NCBI GenBank assembly: GCA_014584605.1
Contig: JACTMO010000075.1
Coordinates: 1 to 64,000, forward strand
DNA from: Bacteroidota bacterium
Lineage (GTDB): Bacteria; Bacteroidota; Bacteroidia; Flavobacteriales_F; PHOS-HE28
Direction of reading: 5' to 3'
Length of the DNA stretch: 64,000 nucleotides
Part shown: positions 41,291 through 49,259 of the stretch, piece by piece
How positions within the stretch are numbered: position 1 is the stretch's first letter
Layout: every line of letters begins with the position of its first letter
Position numbers and translations under genes: made by a program
Notes under the pieces: generated by a model
Seen by the model: the letters and a program-made list of their open reading frames with translations, nothing else
The model's database searches: none
What the model was told of the DNA's origin: nothing

Positions 41291-43171
41291 TCAGGAAGCG
41301 CGGTGCATCGTCCTTCTCCACCACGTGAGATAGACGATGAGGGCATGCACGGTTGCCTGCGAACTTCCGGGCGAAGGGCCGTGGAACCGATCGAGCACCC
41401 GCTCCACCGCACCGGGTTCCAGGCCAGCGGAGCGCAGCAGGTCCGTGTCCCGGCAGGCCTCCACGCGTTCCGATAGCGGGCCTTTCAACAGGGGGGTGAG
41501 CGGTACTTCGAATCCACGCTTGGCCCTGGCCAGTGTGCCTCGCGGCAGCAGATCGCCGAAGGCCTCCCGGAGCAGGTGCTTGCCGGAGCCCTTGCGGAAT
41601 TTGGCGCCGGCCGGCAGGGCAAAGGCCAGTTCCACCACCCGCCGGTCCAGGAACGGGGCGCGCACCTCGAGGGCGTGGGCCATGCTGGTGATGTCCACCT
41701 TGCGCAGCATGTCGTCCGGCAGCACCGTGTGGAGGTCGGCCCACAACAGGCCGTTGAGGTCGCGGTGTGCGGCCAGGGGAGCTGTGATGGCCGCCCGGCG
41801 GAGCGCGAAGGCGGCGTCGTCCGCGACCGGATGGAGCAGCGCCGCCGCGTCGAGCTCCTCATCCCATGCGGCCAGCAGCAGGTACCGCTCATCGGTGCTC
41901 AACGCCGCGCTCCGGGCGAAGCGGTCGAGCTGGCGCACCTTGTCGGCGAGCGGGTGGTTGCGCGAGCGGGGCAGGACCTTCCACAGGGGCGCTCCCAGCA
42001 GGGCGAGGCGCTCCATGGCTCCGGGCGTGCGCATCCGCAGTTCGGCCTGGTGCTTCCGGTAGCCGCCGAACACCTCGTCAGCACCATCGCCGCTCAGCGC
42101 CACGGTCACCTGCTGCCCGGTGCGGGCGTTCAGCACGTAGCTGGGCAGGGCGCTCTGGTCCGCGAAGGGCTCGTCCAGCGCGGCCAGAAAAACGTCATAG
42201 TTGGCGGCCAGGTCGTCGTGGCCCAGCGTGAAGGTGGTGTGGTCGGTACCCAGGTGGCGCGCTACGGCCTCGGCGTACGGGGTCTCGTCGTAGTAGGCTT
42301 CCGTGTACCCGATGCTGAAGGTGCGCAGGTCGGGCTTGTGCTGTTTGGCCAGCGCGCTCACGATACTGCTGTCCAGCCCGCCGCTGAGGAAGGTGCCCAC
42401 GGGCACATCGCTCACCAACCGGATCCGCACGGCATCATCCAGGAGCTCGCGCAACCGCCGCGCAGGGTCTCCGGGCACGGGGGTGCCCGCTGCGGCGGAC
42501 TCCGCATCGTACCAGCGCTCCGCGCGGACGCCTTGCGCATCCGCTGTCAGGGTGTGGCCCGGCCGCAGCTTGTGCACGTCTTCCAGGATGGTGTGCGGCG
42601 CGGGGATGTAGTAATGGGTGAAGTAGGTGCGCAGCGACACCCTGTCCAGGCGTCGCGGAGCACCCAGGGCGAGGAGGGCGCCCAATTCGCTCCCGAACAG
42701 GAGCGTATCGCCATGATGGCACCAGAGCAGGGGCTTCACGCCGAAGCGGTCGCGGGCCAGGAAGAGCGAGTCCTCCTGCGCATCATGGATGGCCAGGGCG
42801 AAGAAGCCGTTGAGGTCGTGCAGGAAGGCCGGACCCTTCAGGGCGAACAGGCGCAGGGCCACCTCGGTGTCGGTGCGGCTCTTGAAGCGATGGCCCCGGG
42901 CCTCCAGCGAGGCGCGCAGCTCCTTGTAGTTGAACACCTCGCCGTTGAAGACGATGGTGTACCGGCCGCCTGTGTCCGTGAAGGGCTGGTGCCCTGCGGC
43001 CGAGGTGTCGATGATGCTGAGCCGGCGATGGCCGAGCACGGCGCGACCGGCGCGATACACCCCCTCATCATCCGGGCCGCGGTGCGCGATGCACGCCAGG
43101 GCGGCCCGGATGCGGTCATCGGCCGGGGCCGCCCCGTGGCCGAGGTGGTAGGATCCGGCGATGCCGCACAT
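41291..43171 (-). CDS. asnB: Asparagine synthase (glutamine-hydrolysing), exopolysaccharide-cluster type
   Basis: 626 residues. The N-terminal Ntn amidotransferase begins MCGIAG with Cys2 as nucleophile. The synthetase domain has the ATP-pyrophosphatase loop LSGGLDSS. The length and C-terminus fit the AsnB family (about 600-640). The canonical reaction makes Asn from Asp and Gln, but homologues embedded in surface-polysaccharide clusters often amidate sugar carboxyl groups. Being first in the glycosyltransferase - wza - wzc series suggests that possibility here. Confidence 0.9.
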   Translation of the reverse strand: MCGIAGSYHLGHGAAPADDRIRAALACIAHRGPDDEGVYRAGRAVLGHRRLSIIDTSAAGHQPFTDTGGRYTIVFNGEVFNYKELRASLEARGHRFKSRTDTEVALRLFALKGPAFLHDLNGFFALAIHDAQEDSLFLARDRFGVKPLLWCHHGDTLLFGSELGALLALGAPRRLDRVSLRTYFTHYYIPAPHTILEDVHKLRPGHTLTADAQGVRAERWYDAESAAAGTPVPGDPARRLRELLDDAVRIRLVSDVPVGTFLSGGLDSSIVSALAKQHKPDLRTFSIGYTEAYYDETPYAEAVARHLGTDHTTFTLGHDDLAANYDVFLAALDEPFADQSALPSYVLNARTGQQVTVALSGDGADEVFGGYRKHQAELRMRTPGAMERLALLGAPLWKVLPRSRNHPLADKVRQLDRFARSAALSTDERYLLLAAWDEELDAAALLHPVADDAAFALRRAAITAPLAAHRDLNGLLWADLHTVLPDDMLRKVDITSMAHALEVRAPFLDRRVVELAFALPAGAKFRKGSGKHLLREAFGDLLPRGTLARAKRGFEVPLTPLLKGPLSERVEACRDTDLLRSAGLEPGAVERVLDRFHGPSPGSSQATVHALIVYLTWWRRTMHRAS

Positions 43172-43226
43172 GGAGCGATGACGGTAAAGGGAAGCTGGAG
43201 GCTGACGGCTGAATGCGGAGAGCGGA

Positions 43227-43264
43227 AAGCGGCGCGCGCGGTCCCTTCAGCCTTCCGCTTTCAC
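43227..43264 (-). terminator. Possible terminator after lpdA
   Basis: gaaagcgg (43227-43234) pairs with ccgctttc (43257-43264), loop 22 nt, in the 103-bp gap between the lpdA stop and the asnB start. The gap is otherwise purine-rich low-complexity sequence. Confidence 0.4.
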
Positions 43265-43274
43265 CGTTCCTGCT

Positions 43275-44663
43275 TCACAGATGGATCACCTCGCCGTAGG
43301 CCGCCGCCGCTGCCTCCATGATCGCCTCGCTCATGGTGGGGTGGGGGTGTACCGTCTTGATGATCTCGTGGCCCGTGGTCTCCAGCTTGCGGATGCTCAC
43401 GCACTCGGCGATCATCTCGGTCACGTTCATGCCGATCATGTGGGCGCCCAGCAGTTCGCCGTACTTGGCGTCGAAGATCAGCTTCACGAAGCCGTCCTTG
43501 GCACCGGCCGCGCTGGCCTTGCCGCTGGCGCTGAAGGGGAACTTGCCGACCTTGATCTCCAGGCCCTTCTCCTTGCACTGCTTCTCGGTCATGCCCACGC
43601 TGGCCACCTCGGGGCTGCAGTAGGTGCAACCGGGGATGTTGCCGTAGTCCAGCGGCTCGGGATGGTGGCCGGCGATCTTCTCCACGCAGATGATGCCTTC
43701 GGCGCTGGCCACGTGCGCGAGCGCCTGCCCCGGGGTCACGTCGCCGATGGCGTAGTAGCCGGGGATGTTCGTGGCGTAGAACTCGTTCACCTTGATCTTG
43801 CCCTTGTCGGTGGCGATGCCCACCTCCTCCAGGCCGATGCCTTCGATGTTGGCGGCGATGCCCACGGCGCTGAGCACCACGTCGCACTCGATCTTGGTCT
43901 CGCCCTTGGCGTTCTTCACGGTCACCACGCAGCCCTTGCCCTTGGTGTCCACGTGGGTCACCTCGCTGCTCACCATCACGTCGATGCCCTGCTTCTTGAA
44001 GCTTCGCTCCAGCTGCTTGCTCACTTCCTCGTCCTCCACGGGCACCACGTTGGGCAGGAACTCCACCAGGGTCACCTTGGTGCCGATGGCGCTGTAGAAA
44101 TAGGCGAACTCGCTGCCGATGGCGCCGCTGCCCACCACCACCATGCGCTTGGGCTGCTCGGCGAGCACCATGGCCTCGCGGTAGCCGATGATCTTCTTGC
44201 CGTCCTGCTTCAGGGCGGGCAGTTCGCGGCTGCGTGCGCCGGTGGCGATCACGATGTGCCTGGCCTCCAGCATCTGCTTCTTGCCGTCGGCCCCCGTGAC
44301 CTCGAGCTTCTTCCCCGGCATCAGCCTGCCGGTGCCCATGATCACGTCGATCTTGTTCTTCTTCATCAGGAACTGCACACCGTTGCTCATGCCCTTGGCC
44401 ACGTCGCGGCTGCGCTGCACGATGGCCTTCATGTCCGGCGTGCCGGCACCCACGGTGATGCCGTAGTCCTTGGCATGGCTGATGTACTCGAAGACCTGGG
44501 CGCTCTTCAGCAGGGCCTTGGTGGGAATGCAGCCCCAGTTGAGGCAGATGCCGCCCAGGGCCTCCTTTTCCACGACGGCGGTCTTCAGGCCGAGTTGGCT
44601 TGCGCGGATGGCGGCCACATAGCCTCCGGGGCCGCTGCCCAGCACGATCACATCATAGCTCAT
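43275..44663 (-). CDS. lpdA: Dihydrolipoyl dehydrogenase
   Basis: 462 residues from the ATG at 44663. The FAD motif GSGPGGYVAA, the redox disulfide CLNWGC, the NAD motif GSGAIGSEFAYFY and the C-terminal His-Glu catalytic pair in HPHPTMSEA are all present. This E3 component re-oxidises lipoamide in 2-oxoacid dehydrogenase complexes. No E1/E2 genes are adjacent. A TACCTTCG box lies about 27 nt before the start. Nothing unusual. Confidence 0.97.
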   Translation of the reverse strand: MSYDVIVLGSGPGGYVAAIRASQLGLKTAVVEKEALGGICLNWGCIPTKALLKSAQVFEYISHAKDYGITVGAGTPDMKAIVQRSRDVAKGMSNGVQFLMKKNKIDVIMGTGRLMPGKKLEVTGADGKKQMLEARHIVIATGARSRELPALKQDGKKIIGYREAMVLAEQPKRMVVVGSGAIGSEFAYFYSAIGTKVTLVEFLPNVVPVEDEEVSKQLERSFKKQGIDVMVSSEVTHVDTKGKGCVVTVKNAKGETKIECDVVLSAVGIAANIEGIGLEEVGIATDKGKIKVNEFYATNIPGYYAIGDVTPGQALAHVASAEGIICVEKIAGHHPEPLDYGNIPGCTYCSPEVASVGMTEKQCKEKGLEIKVGKFPFSASGKASAAGAKDGFVKLIFDAKYGELLGAHMIGMNVTEMIAECVSIRKLETTGHEIIKTVHPHPTMSEAIMEAAAAAYGEVIHL

Positions 44664-44744
44664 GGGGGAGAGGTACGTTTTGAGGGTGCGAAGGTAGGGC
44701 CGACGGACCGATCGGGCCGATGATTCCGGACGGGCCCGTTGTCC

Positions 44745-44752
44745 TACTTTCG
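44745..44752 (+). promoter_or_regulatory. -7 box TACTTTCG, 5 nt before start
   Basis: Seven of eight matches to TAnnTTTG, five bases before the ATG at 44758 (leaderless arrangement). Confidence 0.5.
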
Positions 44753-44757
44753 CCAGC

Positions 44758-45252
44758 ATGGCCACCACCTTCCTGCCGGACGATTCCGGCTCCACCGAGC
44801 GTCCCGACATGCTCACCGGCTTGGGCATCCTGAGCTTCATCAACTGCGGGCTTTTCCTCGTGATCTATACCCTCGGCGTGTTCGTGACCCTCGGTCTGAG
44901 GGCCGTTCCCGAGCAGGAGTTCATGGCGCAGATGAACGAGCAGATGGCGGGGATGCGGGACATGATGGGCGAGGACGGTGTGGCGGCCTTCGAGGAGCTG
45001 GTGCCCCTCATGTACCACGGCGGTGCGCTGCTCATGGGCCTGTTGCTGCTGCGCACCATCGCACGGCTGGTCGGCGTGCTGCGGATGTGGCGCGGCCGCA
45101 AGCAGGGCTTCCGGATCTATGCGGTGGCCCAGGTGGTGGGCATCTTCCTTCCGCACGTGGTGCTGCCGTGGAAGCACCTGGGCCTGTGGGGGCCCTTGCT
45201 GGCCCTGGCCTTCGCGGCCCTCTACGGCACCCAGTTGAAACGCATGGCCTGA
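44758..45252 (+). CDS. Multi-pass membrane protein, function unknown
   Basis: 164 residues with about four hydrophobic segments (about 20-44, 88-104, 120-138, 141-157). A Met-rich amphipathic loop (QMNEQMAGMRDMMGED) lies between the first two. No family is recognised. It heads a plus-strand run with the rhodanese lipoprotein (11-bp gap) and the esterase. Confidence 0.75.
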   Translation: MATTFLPDDSGSTERPDMLTGLGILSFINCGLFLVIYTLGVFVTLGLRAVPEQEFMAQMNEQMAGMRDMMGEDGVAAFEELVPLMYHGGALLMGLLLLRTIARLVGVLRMWRGRKQGFRIYAVAQVVGIFLPHVVLPWKHLGLWGPLLALAFAALYGTQLKRMA

Positions 45253-45263
45253 AGCGCGGGCTC

Positions 45264-45674
45264 ATGCGCGGCACGGCAGCGGTCCTGCTCCTGGCCGCCT
45301 TCGGGCTTGCCGGCTGCTTCAGCGTGCGCAGCAATGCGCATTTCTCCTACGCCAAGGTGGATGGCGACACCTTCGCCCGGCTGCTGGCCGACAGCACCGA
45401 CCATGTGCTGATCGACGTGCGGACCAGGGGCGAGCATGCCCGGGCGCACCTGCCGGGGGCCATCAACCGCAGCTTCCTGTCCTTCCGCTACGGCCGGCTG
45501 GTGCGCGACCTGGACCGTTCCAGGCTGGTGCTGCTCTATTGCCAGACCTGCCACCGCAGCCCCCTCGCCGCCCGGCGCATGAAGCGCATGGGCTTCCGCC
45601 GCGTGGTGGACCTGCAGGGCGGTTTTCAACGATGGAAGGGACCCACCACCGGCGACCGAACGACCAACCCATGA
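45264..45674 (+). CDS. Rhodanese-like domain lipoprotein
   Basis: 136 residues. A lipobox LAGC (Cys18) predicts membrane anchoring in the periplasm. The rhodanese domain has LIDVRTRGEHARAHLPGAIN and an active-site loop YCQTCHRS with Cys93, plus a second Cys96 that is unusual in classic sulfurtransferases. Single-domain periplasmic rhodaneses may carry sulfane sulfur or act in redox. The stop overlaps the esterase start by 4 nt. Confidence 0.88.
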   Translation: MRGTAAVLLLAAFGLAGCFSVRSNAHFSYAKVDGDTFARLLADSTDHVLIDVRTRGEHARAHLPGAINRSFLSFRYGRLVRDLDRSRLVLLYCQTCHRSPLAARRMKRMGFRRVVDLQGGFQRWKGPTTGDRTTNP

Positions 45675-46498
45675 CCCGATCCCACCTTGCCGTCCTCGCC
45701 CTGTTGGGGCTGAGCCTGTCCACGGCCGCACAGCCCCGGCGCACAGCCCCGCCCGCCCCCTTCGTCCTCGGCACCGTGGAAACGGTCCACAGCGAGGTGC
45801 TCGGCGAGGACCGCGTGCTCAACATCGCACTGCCGCAGGGCTATCACCCGGACAGCGCGGCGCGCTATCCGGTCGTGTACGCGCTCGATGGCGGTGCCGA
45901 CGAGGACTTCATCCATCTGGCCGGCCTGGTGCAGTTCGCTTCCTTCCCCTGGGTGGACTGGCTGCCGCCCTCCATCGTGGTGGGCATCGCCAACGTGGAC
46001 CGCAAGCGGGACCTCACCTATCCCACCACGGTGGCCAAGGACAAGGCGGACTTTCCGACCACCGGTGGGAGCGCGGCCTTCATGGACTTCCTGGCCCGCG
46101 AGGCCATTCCCTTCGTGGAGGCCAACTACCGCACCCGGGGCGGGCGCACCCTCATCGGCCAGTCCTTCGGCGGGCTCCTTGGCGCGGAACTGCTGTGGAA
46201 GCGCCCCGCGCTGTTCGACCGGTATGTGCTCGTAAGCCCCAGCCTGTGGTGGGACAACGGCTCGCTGCTGCAGGTGGAGCCCGTCTTCCTGCGGGACACG
46301 GCACAGGCGCCGGCGGCGGTGTACGTGGCCGTGGGCGAGGAAGGGCCGGTGATGCAGGAAGGGGCCCGGCGGCTGGCCGCGCTCGTCGGCAAGGCCCCTG
46401 CGATCAGGGTGGCCTTGAGCGAGCTCAAGGACCACGACCACGCCACCATCCTGCACCAGGCGGTGCTGGACGCCATCCGGTGGATGAAGGGGCGTTGA
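45671..46498 (+). CDS. Secreted alpha/beta-hydrolase esterase (Fes/IroE-like)
   Basis: 275 residues from the ATG at 45671, with a signal peptide (VLALLGLSLSTAAQ). The esterase family PF00756 pattern is seen: YPVVYALDGG, nucleophile Ser165 in LIGQSFGG and the histidine in ELKDHDHATILH. Family members hydrolyse ester bonds in siderophores or feruloyl esters, or S-formylglutathione. No siderophore gene is nearby, so the substrate is open. Translationally coupled to the rhodanese. Confidence 0.88.
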   Translation: MTRSHLAVLALLGLSLSTAAQPRRTAPPAPFVLGTVETVHSEVLGEDRVLNIALPQGYHPDSAARYPVVYALDGGADEDFIHLAGLVQFASFPWVDWLPPSIVVGIANVDRKRDLTYPTTVAKDKADFPTTGGSAAFMDFLAREAIPFVEANYRTRGGRTLIGQSFGGLLGAELLWKRPALFDRYVLVSPSLWWDNGSLLQVEPVFLRDTAQAPAAVYVAVGEEGPVMQEGARRLAALVGKAPAIRVALSELKDHDHATILHQAVLDAIRWMKGR

Positions 46499-46501
46499 CG
46501 C

Positions 46502-46879
46502 TCAGCCCCGCACCGCGATGCCGCTGATCTCCACGTTCACCCCGCGCGGAAGGCCCTTCACGGCCACGGCCTCGCGGGCGGGCGGCGTATCGGTGAAGTA
46601 GGTGCCGTACACCTCGTTCACGGCGCCGTAGTGCGCCATGTCGCTCATGAAGATCGTCACCTTCACCAGGTGTTCGTAGCCCATGCCGGCGGCCTTCAAC
46701 AGGGCTCCGACGTTCTCCATCACCTTGCGCGTCTCGGTGGCGATATCGCTGGTGTGCAGCCCGCCCTCGGCGTCCATGGCGATCTGCCCGCTCAGGTACA
46801 GCGTGTCCCCGGCCAGGATGGCCGGTGTGTAGGGTGCGAGGGGCTTGGCGGAGTTCGGCGGAAGTACGGCCTGCTTCAT
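46502..46879 (-). CDS. RidA family enamine/imine deaminase
   Basis: 125 residues with the family signature segments GDTLYLSGQIAMD and the substrate-binding Arg102 in PPAREAVAV. RidA hydrolyses reactive 2-aminoacrylate and related enamines that arise from PLP enzymes. It is convergent with the esterase gene (3-bp gap) and divergent from surE across 167 bp. Normal length. Confidence 0.95.
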   Translation of the reverse strand: MKQAVLPPNSAKPLAPYTPAILAGDTLYLSGQIAMDAEGGLHTSDIATETRKVMENVGALLKAAGMGYEHLVKVTIFMSDMAHYGAVNEVYGTYFTDTPPAREAVAVKGLPRGVNVEISGIAVRG

Positions 46880-47031
46880 GGGGATGCGTGAGGGGTTGCG
46901 TGGAGCGCTCGTTGGTCCGGGCCAAAGGTGCTCCGGCCGGATGGAACAAGCAACCCATCGACGCGCACCAGGTCCACAGGGAACGGCCCGACGCGCCGAC
47001 CGGCACCGTCAACCCGCAACCACTTCCCCGG

Positions 47032-47039
47032 TACCTTTG
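47032..47039 (+). promoter_or_regulatory. -7 box TACCTTTG, 7 nt before surE start
   Basis: Exact consensus, seven bases before the ATG at 47047. A divergent partner-like caccTTTG faces RidA near 46923-46930. Confidence 0.6.
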
Positions 47040-47046
47040 CGCTCCC

Positions 47047-47826
47047 ATGAACGACCGCCCCCTTATCCTGGTCACCAACGACGACGGCATCTTCGCCCCC
47101 GGCATCCGTGCCCTGGTGGAGGAGGTCAGCGCCTTCGGGCAGGTGATGGTGGTGGCCCCCGACAAGCCCCAGAGCGCCATGGGGCATGCCATCACCATCC
47201 ACAGCTTTCTAAGGCTGAAGAAGGTGGCCTACCTGGACGGGCTGGATGCCTGGAGCTGCAGCGGTACGCCGGTGGACTGCGTGAAGCTGGCCATCTACAA
47301 GCTCCTGGAAGGACGAAAGCCCGACCTGCTCGTCAGCGGGATCAACCACGGGGCGAACATCAGCATCAACGTGCTGTACAGCGGCACCATGAGCGCGGCG
47401 GTGGAGGGGGCGATGGAGGGCATCCCGAGCGTCGGCTTCAGCCTGATGGACCATTCCATGGAGGCCGATTTCGATCCGGTGCGGCCGGTGGTGCGCCGGG
47501 TGCTGGCCAATGTGCTGCAACATGGTCTGGCCGTCGGCTCCTGCCTCAACGTCAATGTGCCGCGCACGCGCGGGGAGGCGCTCCGGGGCATGCGCGTATG
47601 CCGCCAGGCGCGGGCCAACTGGAACGATGCGTTCGAGACGCGCCTCGATCCCGGAGGCCACGAGTACTACTGGCTCAAGGGCGAGTTCAACAACGGGGAC
47701 CACGGGGAGGACACCGACGTGTGGGCCGTGAACAACGGGTTCGTGAGCATCGTGCCCACCCAGTTCGACATGACGGCGCACCATGCCATCGCCGAGCTGA
47801 ACACCTGGGAGCATGGTCTGGAATGA
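47047..47826 (+). CDS. surE: 5'/3'-nucleotidase SurE
   Basis: 259 residues. The family N-terminus LVTNDDGIFAPGI carries the metal-binding Asp pair, followed by VVAPDKPQSAMGHAIT, SGTPVDCVKLA and VSGINHGANI. SurE dephosphorylates nucleoside monophosphates and short polyphosphate, with roles in stationary-phase survival. It begins a tight run: a small membrane protein overlaps its end by 14 nt, then lpxB. Confidence 0.97.
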   Translation: MNDRPLILVTNDDGIFAPGIRALVEEVSAFGQVMVVAPDKPQSAMGHAITIHSFLRLKKVAYLDGLDAWSCSGTPVDCVKLAIYKLLEGRKPDLLVSGINHGANISINVLYSGTMSAAVEGAMEGIPSVGFSLMDHSMEADFDPVRPVVRRVLANVLQHGLAVGSCLNVNVPRTRGEALRGMRVCRQARANWNDAFETRLDPGGHEYYWLKGEFNNGDHGEDTDVWAVNNGFVSIVPTQFDMTAHHAIAELNTWEHGLE

Positions 47827-48112
47827 CCGCAGCAAGGGTTTGGTGGCGGGCCTTCTCGCCCCGGCGGCAGGCTTCCTCCTCTACGGTCTGCTCTACGTGA
47901 ACGTCATCCGTCCGCACCAGGACCTGGCGTGGTTCGTGGAGGACCTCTTCCTGGGCACACGGCGCTACCAGGCCCCCGTGCTCAGCCTGTCGCTGCTGGC
48001 CGATGTGCCGCTGTTCTTCTGGTTCGACCACAAGGGGCGGGTGGAGGCCATGCGCGGGGTGGTGACCGCCCTCTTCATCCACGGTGCGGTGATCGTGGCC
48101 CTGTGGATATGA
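47813..48112 (+). CDS. Small membrane protein between surE and lpxB
   Basis: 99 residues with three hydrophobic segments (about 9-28, 55-70, 82-98). It overlaps surE by 14 nt and lpxB by 4 nt, so it is surely translated in this operon. No known family; being coupled to lpxB suggests a membrane or lipid A related role, but that is inference. Confidence 0.8.
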   Translation: MVWNDRSKGLVAGLLAPAAGFLLYGLLYVNVIRPHQDLAWFVEDLFLGTRRYQAPVLSLSLLADVPLFFWFDHKGRVEAMRGVVTALFIHGAVIVALWI

Positions 48113-49227
48113 ACCGAAAGGTGTACATCATCGCCGGGGAAGCCAGCGGCGACCTGCATGCGGCCAACCTGGTGAAGGCCCTTCGGCGCGAACATCCCCA
48201 GGTGGAATGGCGCGGCTGGGGCGGTGACCGCATGGCCGCGGCCGGGGTGCAGGTGGAGAAGCACATCCGGGAGCTGGCCTTCATGGGCTTTGCCGAGGTG
48301 CTGCTCAACCTGCGCACCATCCTGGGCAACATCGCCGCCTGCAAAAGCGACATCGCGGCCTGGCGGCCCGATGCCCTGGTCCTGGTGGACTATCCGGGCT
48401 TCAACCTGCGCATCGCCACCTACGCCCGCTCGCTGGGCATCCCGGTGCTGTACTACATCAGCCCGCAGGTGTGGGCCTGGAAGGCCGGCCGCGTCAAGCG
48501 GATCCGCCGCGACGTCACCGAGATGTGCGTCATCCTCCCGTTCGAGCGGCCGTGGTATGCCGAGCGCGGCATGGATGTCACCTTCGTGGGCCACCCCCTG
48601 CTGGATGCCGTCGCCGAGGAGACCGCCCATGCACCGGCCGACCTGCCGCAGGCGGACGGCGGGCCGCTCATCGCCCTTCTGCCGGGCAGCCGCCGGCAGG
48701 AGGTGGAACGCATGCTGCCGGTGATGCTCGAGGCCACCAAGGGCATGGCCGGTCACCGGCGGATGGTGGCGGCGGCGCCTGCGCTGGATGACGCGGTGTA
48801 CGCACCCTTTCTGAAGGGATACGATGCCGTGCTGGTGCGCGACCGGACCTACGCGCTGCTCCGGCAGGCGCAGGCCGCACTGGTCACCAGCGGTACGGCC
48901 ACGCTGGAGACGGCCCTCTTCGGGGTGCCCCAGGTGGTGTGCTACGGCGGCAGCGCCGTCAACGTCTGGCTCGCCCGTCGCCTGGTCAAGGTGCCCTTCA
49001 TCTCCCTGGTGAACCTGATCATGGGCCGGGAGGTGGTGCGGGAGATGATCCAGCAGGACCTTACCCCGAAGGCCCTGGGTGCCGAGCTGGACCGGCTGCT
49101 GCACGATGGTCCCTACCGCACGGCCATGCAGGCCGACCTGGCCCTGCTGCGCGAAAAGCTCGGCGGGCCGGGGGCGAGCGCGCGAACCGCCGCGCGGCTG
49201 TGGAAAATTCTGGAACAGCGCCCCTGA
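48109..49227 (+). CDS. lpxB: Lipid-A-disaccharide synthase
   Basis: 372 residues, GT19 family. Motifs: YIIAGEASGDLHAANLV at the N-terminus, VLVDYPGFNLRIA, YYISPQVWAWKAGRVKRI, LPGSRRQEV and SGTATLETALFG. The enzyme joins UDP-2,3-diacylglucosamine and lipid X to form the lipid A disaccharide at the inner membrane. Its ATG overlaps the small membrane protein's stop by 4 nt. Confidence 0.97.
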   Translation: MNRKVYIIAGEASGDLHAANLVKALRREHPQVEWRGWGGDRMAAAGVQVEKHIRELAFMGFAEVLLNLRTILGNIAACKSDIAAWRPDALVLVDYPGFNLRIATYARSLGIPVLYYISPQVWAWKAGRVKRIRRDVTEMCVILPFERPWYAERGMDVTFVGHPLLDAVAEETAHAPADLPQADGGPLIALLPGSRRQEVERMLPVMLEATKGMAGHRRMVAAAPALDDAVYAPFLKGYDAVLVRDRTYALLRQAQAALVTSGTATLETALFGVPQVVCYGGSAVNVWLARRLVKVPFISLVNLIMGREVVREMIQQDLTPKALGAELDRLLHDGPYRTAMQADLALLREKLGGPGASARTAARLWKILEQRP

Positions 49228-49246
49228 GCGCCGTCCGGGCGGCGGG

Positions 49247-49254
49247 TACTTTCG
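49247..49254 (+). promoter_or_regulatory. -7 box TACTTTCG, 5 nt before start
   Basis: Seven of eight consensus matches, five bases before the ATG at 49260, lying in the 32-bp gap after lpxB. Confidence 0.5.
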
Positions 49255-49259
49255 CCGTC

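Noticed and set aside
43172..43274. Small RNA in the purine-rich gap before asnB
   Set aside because: Low-complexity repeats explain the hairpin; no promoter-like box or conserved structure was seen.
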